A stretch of DNA of 64,000 bases. Origin: Bacillota bacterium. Lineage in GTDB: Bacteria; Bacillota; Clostridia; Oscillospirales; Ruminococcaceae. Positions 34,399 to 43,963 of this stretch are shown here, piece after piece. The translations under genes and the position numbers were made by a program. The notes under the pieces are model-generated. The model saw nothing but the letters and a program-made list of their open reading frames with translations. It did no database searches and was not told where the DNA came from. The stretch covers positions 220,043 to 284,042 of the forward strand of contig JAEXUW010000020.1 of NCBI GenBank assembly GCA_023439835.1. The letters run 5' to 3'. Within the stretch, counting starts at the first letter, position 1. The number at the start of each line of letters is the position of its first letter.

Positions 34399-35613
34399 TT
34401 AAATGAGTTTTTCAAGACGCAGGTTTATTTCATGAAGAAAAGCTTCAGTATCGACAGTTTTCTTGCCCTCAACTGATGAAAGGCAAGCAAGGTCGCCGGT
34501 CATTACGCCTTCTTCAATTGTTGTGATTGTAGCTTTTTCAAGCTTGTCAGCGAAGTTTATAAGCTCTGCATTATTATCAAGCTCGCCTCTTTTTCTAAGA
34601 GCACCACTCCAAGCGAAGATTGTAGCGACTGAATTCGTGGATGTTTTTTCGCCTTTTAAGTGTTTATAATAGTGGCGCTGAACAGTGCCGTGAGCTGCTT
34701 CATATTCATATACTCCGTCGGGAGATACCAAAACAGATGTCATCATAGCAAGACTTCCGAAAGCTGTTGCCACCATGTCAGACATCACGTCGCCGTCATA
34801 GTTCTTACACGCCCAAATATATCCGCCGTCAGAACGGACAACTCTAGCAACGGCATCGTCTATCAAGGTGTAGAAATATTCAATGTTCATTGCCTCAAAT
34901 TTTTCTTTATATTCAGCCAGATAAATATCATTGAAAATATCTTTAAATCTATGGTCGTATTTTTTTGAAATAGTATCCTTTGTCGCAAACCATAAATCCT
35001 GTTTTAAATCAAGCGCGAAGTTAAAGCAGGCACGAGCAAAGCTTGAAATGCTCTCATCAATATTATGAAGTCCCTGAATAATTCCATCTGAGTTTTTGAA
35101 GCTGTGAATAAGCTGACGGGTTTCATTTCCGTCCTTATCCGTTACCACAAGCTCAGCCTTCGAACCTTCTGAAACGACCATTTCAGTATTTTTATAAACA
35201 TCACCATAAGCGTGACGAGCAATAGTAATAGGCTTCTTCCATGTGGGAATAAACGGCGTAATTCCCTTCACGATAATAGGTGTTCTGAAAACAGTGCCGT
35301 CAAGAATTGCTCTGATAGTGCCGTTAGGGGATTTCCACATTTCTTTGAGGGTATACTCTGTCATTCTTTCAGCGTTTGGTGTAATGGTAGCACACTTTAC
35401 AGCAACCCCATACTTTTTTGTAGCTTCCGCGGAATCAATGGTAACTTGGTCGTTAGTTTCGTTTCTATACTCCAGCCCCAAATCGTAGTATTCAGTATTA
35501 AGTTCAATGTACGGATTTAAGAGAATATCCTTAATCATCTTCCAGATAATTCTGGTCATTTCGTCGCCGTCCATTTCAACTAGGGGAGTGGTCATTTTGA
35601 TTTTATCTGCCAT
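34399..35613 (-). CDS. icd: Isocitrate dehydrogenase (NADP type, eukaryote-like subfamily)
   Basis: The enzyme oxidises isocitrate to 2-oxoglutarate. The 404-residue sequence follows the homodimeric eukaryote-like subfamily: PLVEMDGDEMTRIIW, TITPNAERMTEY, WKSPNGTIRAILDGTVFR, and KPITIARHAYGDVYK. This differs from the E. coli type. NADP specificity is inferred from the subfamily. AGGAGG precedes the ATG; the aconitase stop is 21 bases upstream. Confidence 0.92.
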   Translation of the reverse strand: MADKIKMTTPLVEMDGDEMTRIIWKMIKDILLNPYIELNTEYYDLGLEYRNETNDQVTIDSAEATKKYGVAVKCATITPNAERMTEYTLKEMWKSPNGTIRAILDGTVFRTPIIVKGITPFIPTWKKPITIARHAYGDVYKNTEMVVSEGSKAELVVTDKDGNETRQLIHSFKNSDGIIQGLHNIDESISSFARACFNFALDLKQDLWFATKDTISKKYDHRFKDIFNDIYLAEYKEKFEAMNIEYFYTLIDDAVARVVRSDGGYIWACKNYDGDVMSDMVATAFGSLAMMTSVLVSPDGVYEYEAAHGTVQRHYYKHLKGEKTSTNSVATIFAWSGALRKRGELDNNAELINFADKLEKATITTIEEGVMTGDLACLSSVEGKKTVDTEAFLHEINLRLEKLI

Positions 35614-35634
35614 TAGAAACCTCCTGATTATTGA

Positions 35635-37566
35635 TTATAGTTTTTCCCTTGTATAATTAAGCAGACCGCCTGCTAGTATTATATCCTTTGAACGTCCTGA
35701 CAGCTCACATTTTGCAATTATTTCTTTACCGCTGGTTTTATTTATAATCTTAATGTCAGTGCCGTTGATTATACACTTTTTCAAGTCGGGGAATTCAAGC
35801 TTATCACTAAGTGAAATAAGCTCATAGTCCGCCTCATTTAAAAATGTTAGCGGCAAAATTCCGGCATTAATAAGATTAGAACGGTGAATTCTCGCAAAGC
35901 TTTTGACAAGCACAGCCTTAACTCCAAGATATAGGGGAGCCAATGCGGCATGCTCTCTAGAAGAACCCTGTCCGTAATTTGAACCACCGACAATTATGCT
36001 TTTTCCAAGAGAAAGAGCACGGTCGGGGAAGCTTTCATCACAGACGGCAAAACAGAATTTTGATATAGCAGGAATATTTGAACGTAATGGAAGAATTTTT
36101 GCTCCAGCCGGCATAATATGGTCGGTAGTGATATTGTCGCCGACCTTTAACGCACATTCAGCGCTAATGGTATCATCAAGAGGCTCTGAAAGTGGAAAAG
36201 GCTTGATGTTAGGACCTCTCAATATTTCAATGCTGTCCATATCCTTTTCGTCACAGGGCGGCACTATCATATTATCATTAATCGAAAATACTTCAGGAAG
36301 TTTAAATTCAGGCATTTCGCCAAGTGTTCTTGGGTCGGTGAGAACGCCAGTTATTGCAGAAGCAGCAGCAAGCTCGGGCGATACAAGATAAATCTGACCG
36401 TCCTTTGTACCTGAACGACCTTCAAAATTTCTGTTAAAGGTTCTAAGTGATATACCGCCAGAATTTGGTGATTGCCCCATGCCGATACAAGGACCGCAGG
36501 CACATTCAAGAATTCTTGCGCCGGCAGCGATAAGCACAGAAAGCGCACCGTTTTCAGCAAGCATATTGAAAACCTGCTTTGAGCCGGGAGCAATTGACAG
36601 TGAAACATCAGGGTGAACGGTTTTATCTTTGAGTATATGTGCAACTTTTAACAGGTCAGACAAAGATGAGTTTGTGCAAGAGCCTATACAAACCTGATCG
36701 ACTTTAATGTTTCCTATTTCATCAACGGTTTTAATATTGTCTGGTGAATGGGGACAAGCCGCCATTGGAACAATTTCGCTCAAATTGATTTCAACTGTTT
36801 CATCATAAACTGCATCAGAATCAGCAGAAAGCTCAACCCATACATTTTCGCGTTTTTGTGCCTTTAAGAATTCCTTTGTTATTTCGTCAGAAGGGAATAT
36901 GGAGGTGGTTGCACCAAGCTCGGCACCCATATTGGTGATCGTGGCACGCTCAGGCACTGAAAGAGTCTTAACTCCTTCGCCGGTATATTCCATAACCTTT
37001 CCAACTCCGCCTTTTACAGAAAGTCTTCTCAAAACCTCAAGAATGACATCTTTAGCAGCAACCCAAGGGCTTAGTCTGCCGCTGAGTTTAATATTTACAA
37101 CCTTAGGGCAGGTAATATAATAAGTCCCTCCGCCCATTGCTACTGCAACATCCAAACCTCCAGCGCCGATAGCGATCATTCCTATACCGCCACCAGTCGG
37201 CGTGTGACTGTCTGAGCCAATAAGCGTTTTTCCCGGAACACCGAATCTTTCAAGATGAACCTGATGACAAATTCCGTTTCCTGGTCGTGAGAAATAAATG
37301 CCGTGCTTTTTTGCGACTGATGCAATATATCTGTGGTCATCCGCATTTTCAAATCCGCTCTGAAGCGTATTATGGTCGATGTATGCAACAGAACGCTCTG
37401 TTCTGACTCTCGGAACTCCCATAGCTTCATACTCCAAATAAGCCATTGTTCCGGTTGCGTCCTGCGTCAATGTTTGGTCAATTTTAATGCCTATTTCGCT
37501 ACCCTTAATCATTTCACCGTCAACTAGGTGAGCTTTGATTATTTTTTCGGTAAGTGTCAATCCCAT
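35635..37566 (-). CDS. acnA: Aconitate hydratase
   Basis: Aconitase interconverts citrate and isocitrate using a [4Fe-4S] cluster. The 643-residue product has the cluster cysteines in VCIGSCTNSS and ECACGPCIGMG, and the C-terminal swivel domain with the GSSREHAALAP motif. At 643 residues it is of the shorter, mitochondrial-like class frequent in Clostridia. GAAAGGAAATG is just before the ATG. It leads the acn-icd-rex unit. 3-Isopropylmalate dehydratase is excluded by the fused swivel domain and operon context. Confidence 0.93.
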   Translation of the reverse strand: MGLTLTEKIIKAHLVDGEMIKGSEIGIKIDQTLTQDATGTMAYLEYEAMGVPRVRTERSVAYIDHNTLQSGFENADDHRYIASVAKKHGIYFSRPGNGICHQVHLERFGVPGKTLIGSDSHTPTGGGIGMIAIGAGGLDVAVAMGGGTYYITCPKVVNIKLSGRLSPWVAAKDVILEVLRRLSVKGGVGKVMEYTGEGVKTLSVPERATITNMGAELGATTSIFPSDEITKEFLKAQKRENVWVELSADSDAVYDETVEINLSEIVPMAACPHSPDNIKTVDEIGNIKVDQVCIGSCTNSSLSDLLKVAHILKDKTVHPDVSLSIAPGSKQVFNMLAENGALSVLIAAGARILECACGPCIGMGQSPNSGGISLRTFNRNFEGRSGTKDGQIYLVSPELAAASAITGVLTDPRTLGEMPEFKLPEVFSINDNMIVPPCDEKDMDSIEILRGPNIKPFPLSEPLDDTISAECALKVGDNITTDHIMPAGAKILPLRSNIPAISKFCFAVCDESFPDRALSLGKSIIVGGSNYGQGSSREHAALAPLYLGVKAVLVKSFARIHRSNLINAGILPLTFLNEADYELISLSDKLEFPDLKKCIINGTDIKIINKTSGKEIIAKCELSGRSKDIILAGGLLNYTREKL

Positions 37567-37606
37567 GATACATTTCCTTTCAATTGGTTTAAAACATATA
37601 ATACTT

Positions 37607-37636
37607 ATTTTATATCAAAACAACCCACTTTGTCAA
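37607..37636 (-). promoter_or_regulatory. Promoter of acn-icd-rex
   Basis: On the minus strand TTGACA (37636-37631), 18 bases, TAAAAT (37612-37607). No clear Rex box overlaps it. Confidence 0.7.
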
Positions 37637-37725
37637 GAATTTCACTATCTTTAAGTTTTTTGAGTAAAAACTAGCGCACAAATATGGCAATTTACAAATT
37701 ATGTTAATTATAGATGAAAAGATAA

Positions 37726-37753
37726 TTGACTTTATACAATAAAGTGATATAAT
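37726..37753 (+). promoter_or_regulatory. Promoter of the tepA-rpsA operon
   Basis: TTGACT (37726-37731), 16 bases, TATAAT (37748-37753) with an extended TGA before it. It is divergent from the acn promoter. Confidence 0.7.
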
Positions 37754-37834
37754 TAAATAGTATGAATATTTGTTTTTATGAGTATATTTTTTCTTCCATG
37801 CTGTAAAATAAATAAAAAAGTATGGAGAAGTTTT

Positions 37835-38593
37835 ATGATTAAAAATAATTTTCAAAACAATGATGACGAAATCGAAAAATCTGAACAAGACACCGATTCA
37901 ACAGATGAACAAACAGAGCAGATTGAAAAGGTTGGTCAGATTCAAACCTCTAATTCAAAGCACCTTATTCATTGCCTTAGCGTTATTGGTCAGATAGAGG
38001 GGCATTATATTTTGCCGCCACAGAACAAGACAACTAAATACGAACATATTATACCCGCTCTTGTCGCAATTGAACAGGATCGTTCTATTGAAGGTCTTGT
38101 AATTATCCTCAATACCGTCGGCGGTGATGTTGAGGCTGGGCTTGCAATTTCCGAGCTTGTTGCGAGTATGAAAAAGCCGACCGTATCAATTGTAGTCGGT
38201 GGTGGTCACTCAATTGGCGTGCCTTTGGCTGTGTGTGCAAAAAAATCCTTTATTGTTCCGTCCGCTACAATGACTATTCATCCTGTGCGAATGACAGGGC
38301 TTGTGCTTGGTGTCCCTCAGACTTTATCTTATTTTGATAAAATGCAGGAGCGTATAGTGAGGTTTGTTTCCTCAAACAGCGGTATAACAGCCGAGCGCTT
38401 TAGAAAGCTGATGATGCAAACTGGTGAGCTTGTTATGGATGTGGGAACTGTTCTTGATGGTGAAACAGCGGTTAAAGAGGGGATAATTGACCAATTAGGC
38501 GGACTTAGCGATGCAATTGAATGCTTATACAAGCTTATTGAAGAAACACCGAAAGCGTATGGTGAAGATGATGATTCTGCACACGATAATTAA
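37835..38593 (+). CDS. tepA: ClpP-like serine protease TepA
   Basis: TepA is a ClpP-fold protease linked in Bacillus to secretion and sporulation. The product (252 residues) starts with a charged, Gln/Glu-rich segment, then has the crotonase/ClpP core NTVGGDVEAGLAI, the nucleophile serine in GGGHSIGVPLAV, and HPVRMTG. ATG 37835 has GGAG upstream; a longer in-frame start at 37778 lacks one. It leads the operon and overlaps ylzJ by 23 bases, the same order as in Bacillus. Confidence 0.9.
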   Translation: MIKNNFQNNDDEIEKSEQDTDSTDEQTEQIEKVGQIQTSNSKHLIHCLSVIGQIEGHYILPPQNKTTKYEHIIPALVAIEQDRSIEGLVIILNTVGGDVEAGLAISELVASMKKPTVSIVVGGGHSIGVPLAVCAKKSFIVPSATMTIHPVRMTGLVLGVPQTLSYFDKMQERIVRFVSSNSGITAERFRKLMMQTGELVMDVGTVLDGETAVKEGIIDQLGGLSDAIECLYKLIEETPKAYGEDDDSAHDN

Positions 38594-38795
38594 TGAAGGT
38601 GATATTTTCAGCGGTGAAAACAAGCTTTCACCAACAGAGTTTCTTAGCATAAAAGGCGGAATATTGGAATATAAAAACAATAACGGAAGAAAAGAGGCCG
38701 TAAGGCTTATTTCAACCGACCCATATATGTATCTTAACAGCACTTACTCACCATATTCTGATATAACCGGTTTGAAAGGATATAACGATTTATGA
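38571..38795 (+). CDS. ylzJ: YlzJ-like small protein
   Basis: This 74-residue product begins MILHTIINEGDIF and contains VRLISTDPYMYLNSTYSPYSD, the pattern of YlzJ-like proteins that follow tepA in Firmicutes. It has no signal peptide or membrane segment. ATG 38571 is chosen with GGTGA six bases upstream; ATG 38568 is equally in frame. It overlaps tepA by 23 and uppP by 4 bases, so translation is coupled. Function unknown. Confidence 0.75.
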   Translation: MILHTIINEGDIFSGENKLSPTEFLSIKGGILEYKNNNGRKEAVRLISTDPYMYLNSTYSPYSDITGLKGYNDL

Positions 38796-39667
38796 GAGAT
38801 TACTTGGATATGATAATACAGGGGTTAATTCAGGGAGTAACTGAATTTCTCCCTGTTTCAAGCTCAGGGCATTTATCTTTGGCACAGCATTTTTTCGGAA
38901 CTGAAGAAAGCTTGAAGCTGTTTAATTCAATTATGCTTCATTTGGGAACATTGGCGGCTGTATTTATTGCGTTTTACAAAACGATATTTTCTTTGATTAA
39001 AGAATTTTTTGTTCTTATTAGAGATGTTTTCACCGGAAAGTTCAAGTGGAAAACAATGAATCCTGAGAGAAGAATGATTATTATGATAATCATTTCAATT
39101 ATTCCTCTGTTCGGATTCTACATATTCAAAGATTTTTTTTCAAAGCTTGCATCAGATTCGGATATAATTATTGAGGGTATCGCTTTTATTTATACAGGAA
39201 CACTGCTTCTCTTTTCGGGGAAGAGTATGAACGGGAAGAAGACAGCGGGCGACATCAAAACATCTGATGCTTTGATTGTTGGTGTTTTTCAGGGAATTGC
39301 TGTTATTCCCGGCATATCACGCTCAGGCTCAACGATTTCGGCTGGGCTTTTCAGAGGGATGAAAAGAGAAACAGCTATCGAGTATTCGTTTATTCTTGGT
39401 ATACCGGTAATATTAGCAGGCGCTTTGGTCGAATTTATGGATGTCAGAAAAGCCGAGGTTAGCATCGAATGGATGCCTGTTCTTCTTGGTTTTGCCGTCG
39501 CTGCTATATCTGGATTTTTTGCGATAAAGCTTATCAGATGGCTAATTAAATCTGACAAGTTTAAATATTTCGGATATTATACGCTTGCTCTAGGTGCTTT
39601 GGTAATAATTTTAGGTATAACTGAAAGAATAACCGGAAGCAATATCATAGAAATGCTTACAAAATAA
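38792..39667 (+). CDS. uppP: Undecaprenyl-diphosphatase
   Basis: UppP (BacA) dephosphorylates undecaprenyl pyrophosphate outside the membrane, recycling the wall lipid carrier and giving bacitracin tolerance. The 291-residue product is polytopic and has the two active-site motifs EFLPVSSSGH and PGISRSGSTI. It starts with an ATGA overlap with ylzJ. It separates ylzJ from ftsK, which are adjacent in Bacillus. Confidence 0.95.
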   Translation: MRDYLDMIIQGLIQGVTEFLPVSSSGHLSLAQHFFGTEESLKLFNSIMLHLGTLAAVFIAFYKTIFSLIKEFFVLIRDVFTGKFKWKTMNPERRMIIMIIISIIPLFGFYIFKDFFSKLASDSDIIIEGIAFIYTGTLLLFSGKSMNGKKTAGDIKTSDALIVGVFQGIAVIPGISRSGSTISAGLFRGMKRETAIEYSFILGIPVILAGALVEFMDVRKAEVSIEWMPVLLGFAVAAISGFFAIKLIRWLIKSDKFKYFGYYTLALGALVIILGITERITGSNIIEMLTK

Positions 39668-39688
39668 TTTTAAAGGGGACGTAAAAAG

Positions 39689-42055
39689 ATGGCAGCGAGA
39701 AAGCCTGCACCGAAAAAGAAACAGAGCAACAATCAGTTCTGGTCTGTTATTATTTTCTCTATGGGAATACTTATCGCAATGCTTACTTTTATCAAAGGCT
39801 CTGATTTGTGGAGTGTTATACATAACGGACTTTTAGGACTTTTTGGAATGTCGGTGTTTCTGGTCGCACCGATACTTATATATGCGTCGATAATGATTGC
39901 TCTTGATAAGTCACACAGTGCGGTAGTCACAAAAATAATTCAAGGGATTATTTTGACATTGCTTATCAGTGCCATAGCACAAATAATGTTTGTCGGGAAA
40001 GTTGACGGCGAAACAGTTTTAGTTAAGATAAAAAATCTGTACATAGCCGGAAAAGAGCTTAAGGGAGGCGGACTATTCAGCGCAATAATCGGCTGGCCAT
40101 TGCTTGCTTTATTTAATAAAGCCGGCGCTGCAATAATTGTATTTCTTCTGACTTTTACATTTATTGTTCTTCTGACTAATGTTACATTAATCGGCTTGTT
40201 TAAATTCTTTACGGCGCCGTTTAGAAGCGGATACAAAGCTGTAAAAACTGCTAGTGAAGAAAGAGCACTTATGCCTCCAAAACCGCAGAAACCGCCGAAG
40301 GAGGAAAAAAAGAAAGAAGCTAAAGTCGATTTCGGAAAGTATGTTGATGAGCATTTTGACGAACAGCAGCCTCCAGTGGAGGAGCTTCCGGAGCATCCGG
40401 TTGTCGCGCCAAAGCTTACAAAAGATAAGCTAAAGCAAACTGCCAAAAAAACAGATAATCCAGAGCTTCAGGAAATCATAAAGAAAGCGGTTGAAAACGT
40501 CGAAGCTGATGTAACGGGGAAAGCTCCAATTTATATAGAAAGTGACGGACAGACGTGTCTGTATGAAAAAGATAATGCAATAAATATGTATAAAAATCCC
40601 CCGATAACACTTTTAAACCCTCTCGTTCAGAGCAAAGTTGGTGAGGATACAAAAATTGAGCTTTCACAGAATGCTGAGATTCTTGTAAATACTCTTAAAA
40701 GCTTTGGGGTTCAAACAAGAATTGTTGATATTGCCAGAGGCCCCAGTGTCACAAGATATGAGCTTCAACCGGCAGCGGGTGTAAAGGTTAGCCGTATTAC
40801 CAGCCTTACTGACGATATTAAAATGAGTCTTGCTGCTGAAAGCATTCGTATTGAAGCGCCGATTCCGGGGAAAGCTGCAGTCGGTATTGAGGTTCCCAAC
40901 AGTGATGTTGACCTTATTACAATGCGCGAAATGCTTGAGTCTAAGGAGTTTGTTGAAGTTAAGAGCAATATTTCCTTTGCGCTCGGGAAAGATATTACCG
41001 GAAATGTAATCTTTGCTGATATTGCAAAAATGCCCCATGTGCTTATTGCGGGGGCAACAGGCTCGGGAAAATCCGTCTGTATTAATTCACTTATTATCAG
41101 CATTCTGTTTAAGTCCTCACCTGATGATGTCAGACTATTGATGATTGACCCGAAAATGGTTGAGCTTGAGGTTTATAACGGAATACCTCATCTGCTTATT
41201 CCGGTTGTTACCAATCCGAGAAAAGCAGCAGGTGCGCTTTCGTGGGCTGTCACTGAAATGCAAAAGAGGTACAAGCTCTTTGCCGACCATAATGTTCGTA
41301 ATCTTCAAGGCTTTAATGAAATGGCAAAGAATACCGAAGGGCTTGACCCTCTTCCTCAAATTGTTATAATAATTGATGAGCTTGCCGACTTAATGATGGT
41401 TGCCGCAAAAGACGTTGAAGAGGCAATCTGTCGTCTTGCACAGCTGGCACGTGCGGCGGGTATGCATCTCGTAGTTGCCACACAGCGTCCTTCCGTTGAT
41501 ATAATTACTGGAGTTATCAAAGCAAATATTCCGAGCAGAATTGCGTTTTCTGTTACTTCTCAGATAGATTCAAGAACAATACTTGACGGTGCCGGTGCCG
41601 AAAAGCTTTTAGGACGTGGAGATATGCTGTTTTCAGCGTATGGAGCGCCTAAGCCGACCAGAATTCAAGGCTGTTTTGTAAGCGATAAAGAGGTCGAGAA
41701 GGTTGTAAAGTTCATTAAAGATTCTATCAAGGCTGATTACGACGAAACAATTCTTGAGGAAATTGAAAAGAATGCGCCGGTCCCTAAGGGTGAGTCTGTA
41801 CCCTCTGGAGGGGGCGGGGTTGATTCTGATGAAGATATGATTGACAAAGCGATTGATTGTGTTGTGGAAGCTGGACAGGCATCGACATCTTTTCTTCAAA
41901 GGCGTTTAAAGCTTGGATATGCCAGAGCCGCCCGTATTATGGACGAGCTTGAACAGATGGGCATTATCGGTGAATCTGAGGGAGCAAAGCCCCGCAAGGT
42001 TATGATGACAAAAGAACAGTGGTATGAATCCCGCATGAATAAAGCGAACGTATAA
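39689..42055 (+). CDS. ftsK: DNA translocase FtsK/SpoIIIE
   Basis: This is a hexameric DNA pump that clears chromosomes from the division or sporulation septum. The 788-residue product has four N-terminal membrane helices (about residues 15-175), a charged linker, and the motor domain with Walker A GATGSGKSV and Walker B IVIIIDELADLM. The C-terminal gamma winged helix (LQRRLKLGYARAARIMD) reads polar sequences. AAAGGGG precedes the ATG. Context after tepA-ylzJ fits SpoIIIE; vegetative FtsK cannot be excluded. Confidence 0.94.
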   Translation: MAARKPAPKKKQSNNQFWSVIIFSMGILIAMLTFIKGSDLWSVIHNGLLGLFGMSVFLVAPILIYASIMIALDKSHSAVVTKIIQGIILTLLISAIAQIMFVGKVDGETVLVKIKNLYIAGKELKGGGLFSAIIGWPLLALFNKAGAAIIVFLLTFTFIVLLTNVTLIGLFKFFTAPFRSGYKAVKTASEERALMPPKPQKPPKEEKKKEAKVDFGKYVDEHFDEQQPPVEELPEHPVVAPKLTKDKLKQTAKKTDNPELQEIIKKAVENVEADVTGKAPIYIESDGQTCLYEKDNAINMYKNPPITLLNPLVQSKVGEDTKIELSQNAEILVNTLKSFGVQTRIVDIARGPSVTRYELQPAAGVKVSRITSLTDDIKMSLAAESIRIEAPIPGKAAVGIEVPNSDVDLITMREMLESKEFVEVKSNISFALGKDITGNVIFADIAKMPHVLIAGATGSGKSVCINSLIISILFKSSPDDVRLLMIDPKMVELEVYNGIPHLLIPVVTNPRKAAGALSWAVTEMQKRYKLFADHNVRNLQGFNEMAKNTEGLDPLPQIVIIIDELADLMMVAAKDVEEAICRLAQLARAAGMHLVVATQRPSVDIITGVIKANIPSRIAFSVTSQIDSRTILDGAGAEKLLGRGDMLFSAYGAPKPTRIQGCFVSDKEVEKVVKFIKDSIKADYDETILEEIEKNAPVPKGESVPSGGGGVDSDEDMIDKAIDCVVEAGQASTSFLQRRLKLGYARAARIMDELEQMGIIGESEGAKPRKVMMTKEQWYESRMNKANV

Positions 42056-42076
42056 TTTTTATTTAGGAGCATATTA

Positions 42077-43963
42077 ATGAATGGCTTTTTGCCGGTATCA
42101 AGACAGGATATGAATGACAGAGGAATAGAAAAGATTGATTTTATACTTATTACAGGTGACGCATATGTTGATCACCCGAGTTTTGGGGCGGCTATAATTT
42201 CAAGGGTGCTTGAAGCCGACGGGTTTACTGTCGGTATAATAGCTCAACCCGATTGTGAAGATGAAAAGAGCTTTCAAAAGCTTGGGCTTCCAAGGCTTGC
42301 ATTTTTGGTTACGTCAGGAAACATAGATTCAATGGTAGCGCACTATACAGCCGCAAAAAAGCTTCGCTCCGACGATGCATATTCAGCCGGAAACAAAGCA
42401 GGAAAAAGACCTGATAGAGCGGTAATTGTATATTCAAAAACATTAAAAAGGCTTTTCCCCGATATTCCTGTTATGATTGGCGGGCTTGAAGCGTCACTGA
42501 GGCGGTTTGCACATTACGATTATTGGGATGATAAGGTCAGACCCTCTGTTTTGGTTGATTCAAAAGCTGATATTCTGATGTTCGGAATGTCAGAGCATCA
42601 AATTATTGAGCTTGCCAGACGATTGAAATCCGGTGATAAAATCGACCAAATAACTGATGTCAGGGGAACGGCATATCTTACACTTCCAGTCAATACGCCA
42701 TTAGGGGCGGCAGAATGTCCTAGTTATGAGCAGGTTTCATCTAATAAAGAGCAGTATTCAAAGGCAACACGAATTCAGTATGATCAGCAGGATGAGGTTT
42801 ACGGCAAGATTGTAATTCAGCGTCATGGCGATAAAATGCTGGTTCAGAATCCGCCCGCAAAAAGCCTGTCTCAAGAAGAGCTTGACAGAGTATTTTCACT
42901 TTCGTATATGCGGACGTATCACCCTATGTATGAAAAAAGCGGTGGAGTTCCCGCAATAAATGAGGTTGAATTTTCTATTATTCATAACAGAGGCTGCTTC
43001 GGGCATTGTAACTTCTGCTCGATTGCACTTCATCAGGGAAGAAGAATTGCGACGAGAAGCTTAGAATCCGTTTTGAATGAAGCGCAGTTGCTTACACAAA
43101 AAGAGGGCTTTAAGGGATATATACATGACGTTGGCGGACCGACCGCAAATTTTAGAAATCCATCTTGTAAAAAACAGCTTGAAAAAGGTCTTTGCAAGGG
43201 GAAAAAGTGTCTTGCCCCCACACCATGCCCTTCACTTGATGTCGATCATACCGAATATCTTGATATGCTTCGCAAAATTCGGCAGATTAAAGGGATTAAA
43301 AAAGTTTTCATACGCTCTGGAATACGATATGATTATCTTATTGAGGATGATAATGATGAATTTTTCCGTGAGCTTATTGAGCATCATATTAGCGGACAGC
43401 TTAAAGTAGCGCCGGAGCATTGTTCAACAGCGGTGCTTGATAAGATGGGAAAGCCTCACATTGAAGCATATAAAAAATTTCAGGAGAAGTTTTATAAACT
43501 TACAAGCGAAGTAAAAAAAGAGCAGTACCTTGTTCCATATTTAATGTCCTCCCATCCGGGAAGTACTTTAAAGGACGCAGTAGAGCTTGCTTTATTTTTG
43601 AAAAGCAACAACATCCGTCCCGAACAGGTTCAGGATTTTTATCCTACTCCGGGAACAATCTCGACCAGTATGTTTTATACCGGTCTTGATCCATATACGA
43701 TGGAGAAGGTGTATGTCGCAAAAACTTCTGAGGAAAAATCAATGCAGAGAGTTTTGTTACAGTATTTTAAGCCTAAGAATCAAAGAAAGGTAATCGAAGC
43801 ACTTAAAAGAGCGGGAAGAGCTGATTTGATTGGAAATGAGAAAGGTTGCCTAGTCCAGCCTGACAATGAGTATTTGAAGGAGCAACGTTCTAAAGATAAG
43901 ACAAGTAAAGGGAAAGGAGCAAAATGGCAAAAAGACGCAAATCGAAAAAAGAACAAACGGTAA
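42077..43963 (+). CDS. YgiQ-family radical SAM protein
   Basis: The 628-residue protein opens with FLPVSRQDMNDRGIEKIDFI, has a cobalamin-binding-like N-terminal domain (GDAYVDHPSFGAAI), and a radical-SAM core with CFGHCNFCSIALHQGR (CxxxCxxC). The C-terminus is Lys-rich. YgiQ proteins are widespread but no substrate is established. AGGAG precedes the ATG. Its end overlaps the next gene by 40 bases. Confidence 0.9.
   Translation: MNGFLPVSRQDMNDRGIEKIDFILITGDAYVDHPSFGAAIISRVLEADGFTVGIIAQPDCEDEKSFQKLGLPRLAFLVTSGNIDSMVAHYTAAKKLRSDDAYSAGNKAGKRPDRAVIVYSKTLKRLFPDIPVMIGGLEASLRRFAHYDYWDDKVRPSVLVDSKADILMFGMSEHQIIELARRLKSGDKIDQITDVRGTAYLTLPVNTPLGAAECPSYEQVSSNKEQYSKATRIQYDQQDEVYGKIVIQRHGDKMLVQNPPAKSLSQEELDRVFSLSYMRTYHPMYEKSGGVPAINEVEFSIIHNRGCFGHCNFCSIALHQGRRIATRSLESVLNEAQLLTQKEGFKGYIHDVGGPTANFRNPSCKKQLEKGLCKGKKCLAPTPCPSLDVDHTEYLDMLRKIRQIKGIKKVFIRSGIRYDYLIEDDNDEFFRELIEHHISGQLKVAPEHCSTAVLDKMGKPHIEAYKKFQEKFYKLTSEVKKEQYLVPYLMSSHPGSTLKDAVELALFLKSNNIRPEQVQDFYPTPGTISTSMFYTGLDPYTMEKVYVAKTSEEKSMQRVLLQYFKPKNQRKVIEALKRAGRADLIGNEKGCLVQPDNEYLKEQRSKDKTSKGKGAKWQKDANRKKNKR

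Noticed and set aside
39940..40446. Long minus-strand frame inside ftsK (168 codons)
   Set aside because: It lies opposite a well-supported gene, is Ser/Pro-rich without any motif and lacks a ribosome binding site; it is a shadow of the ftsK coding frame.
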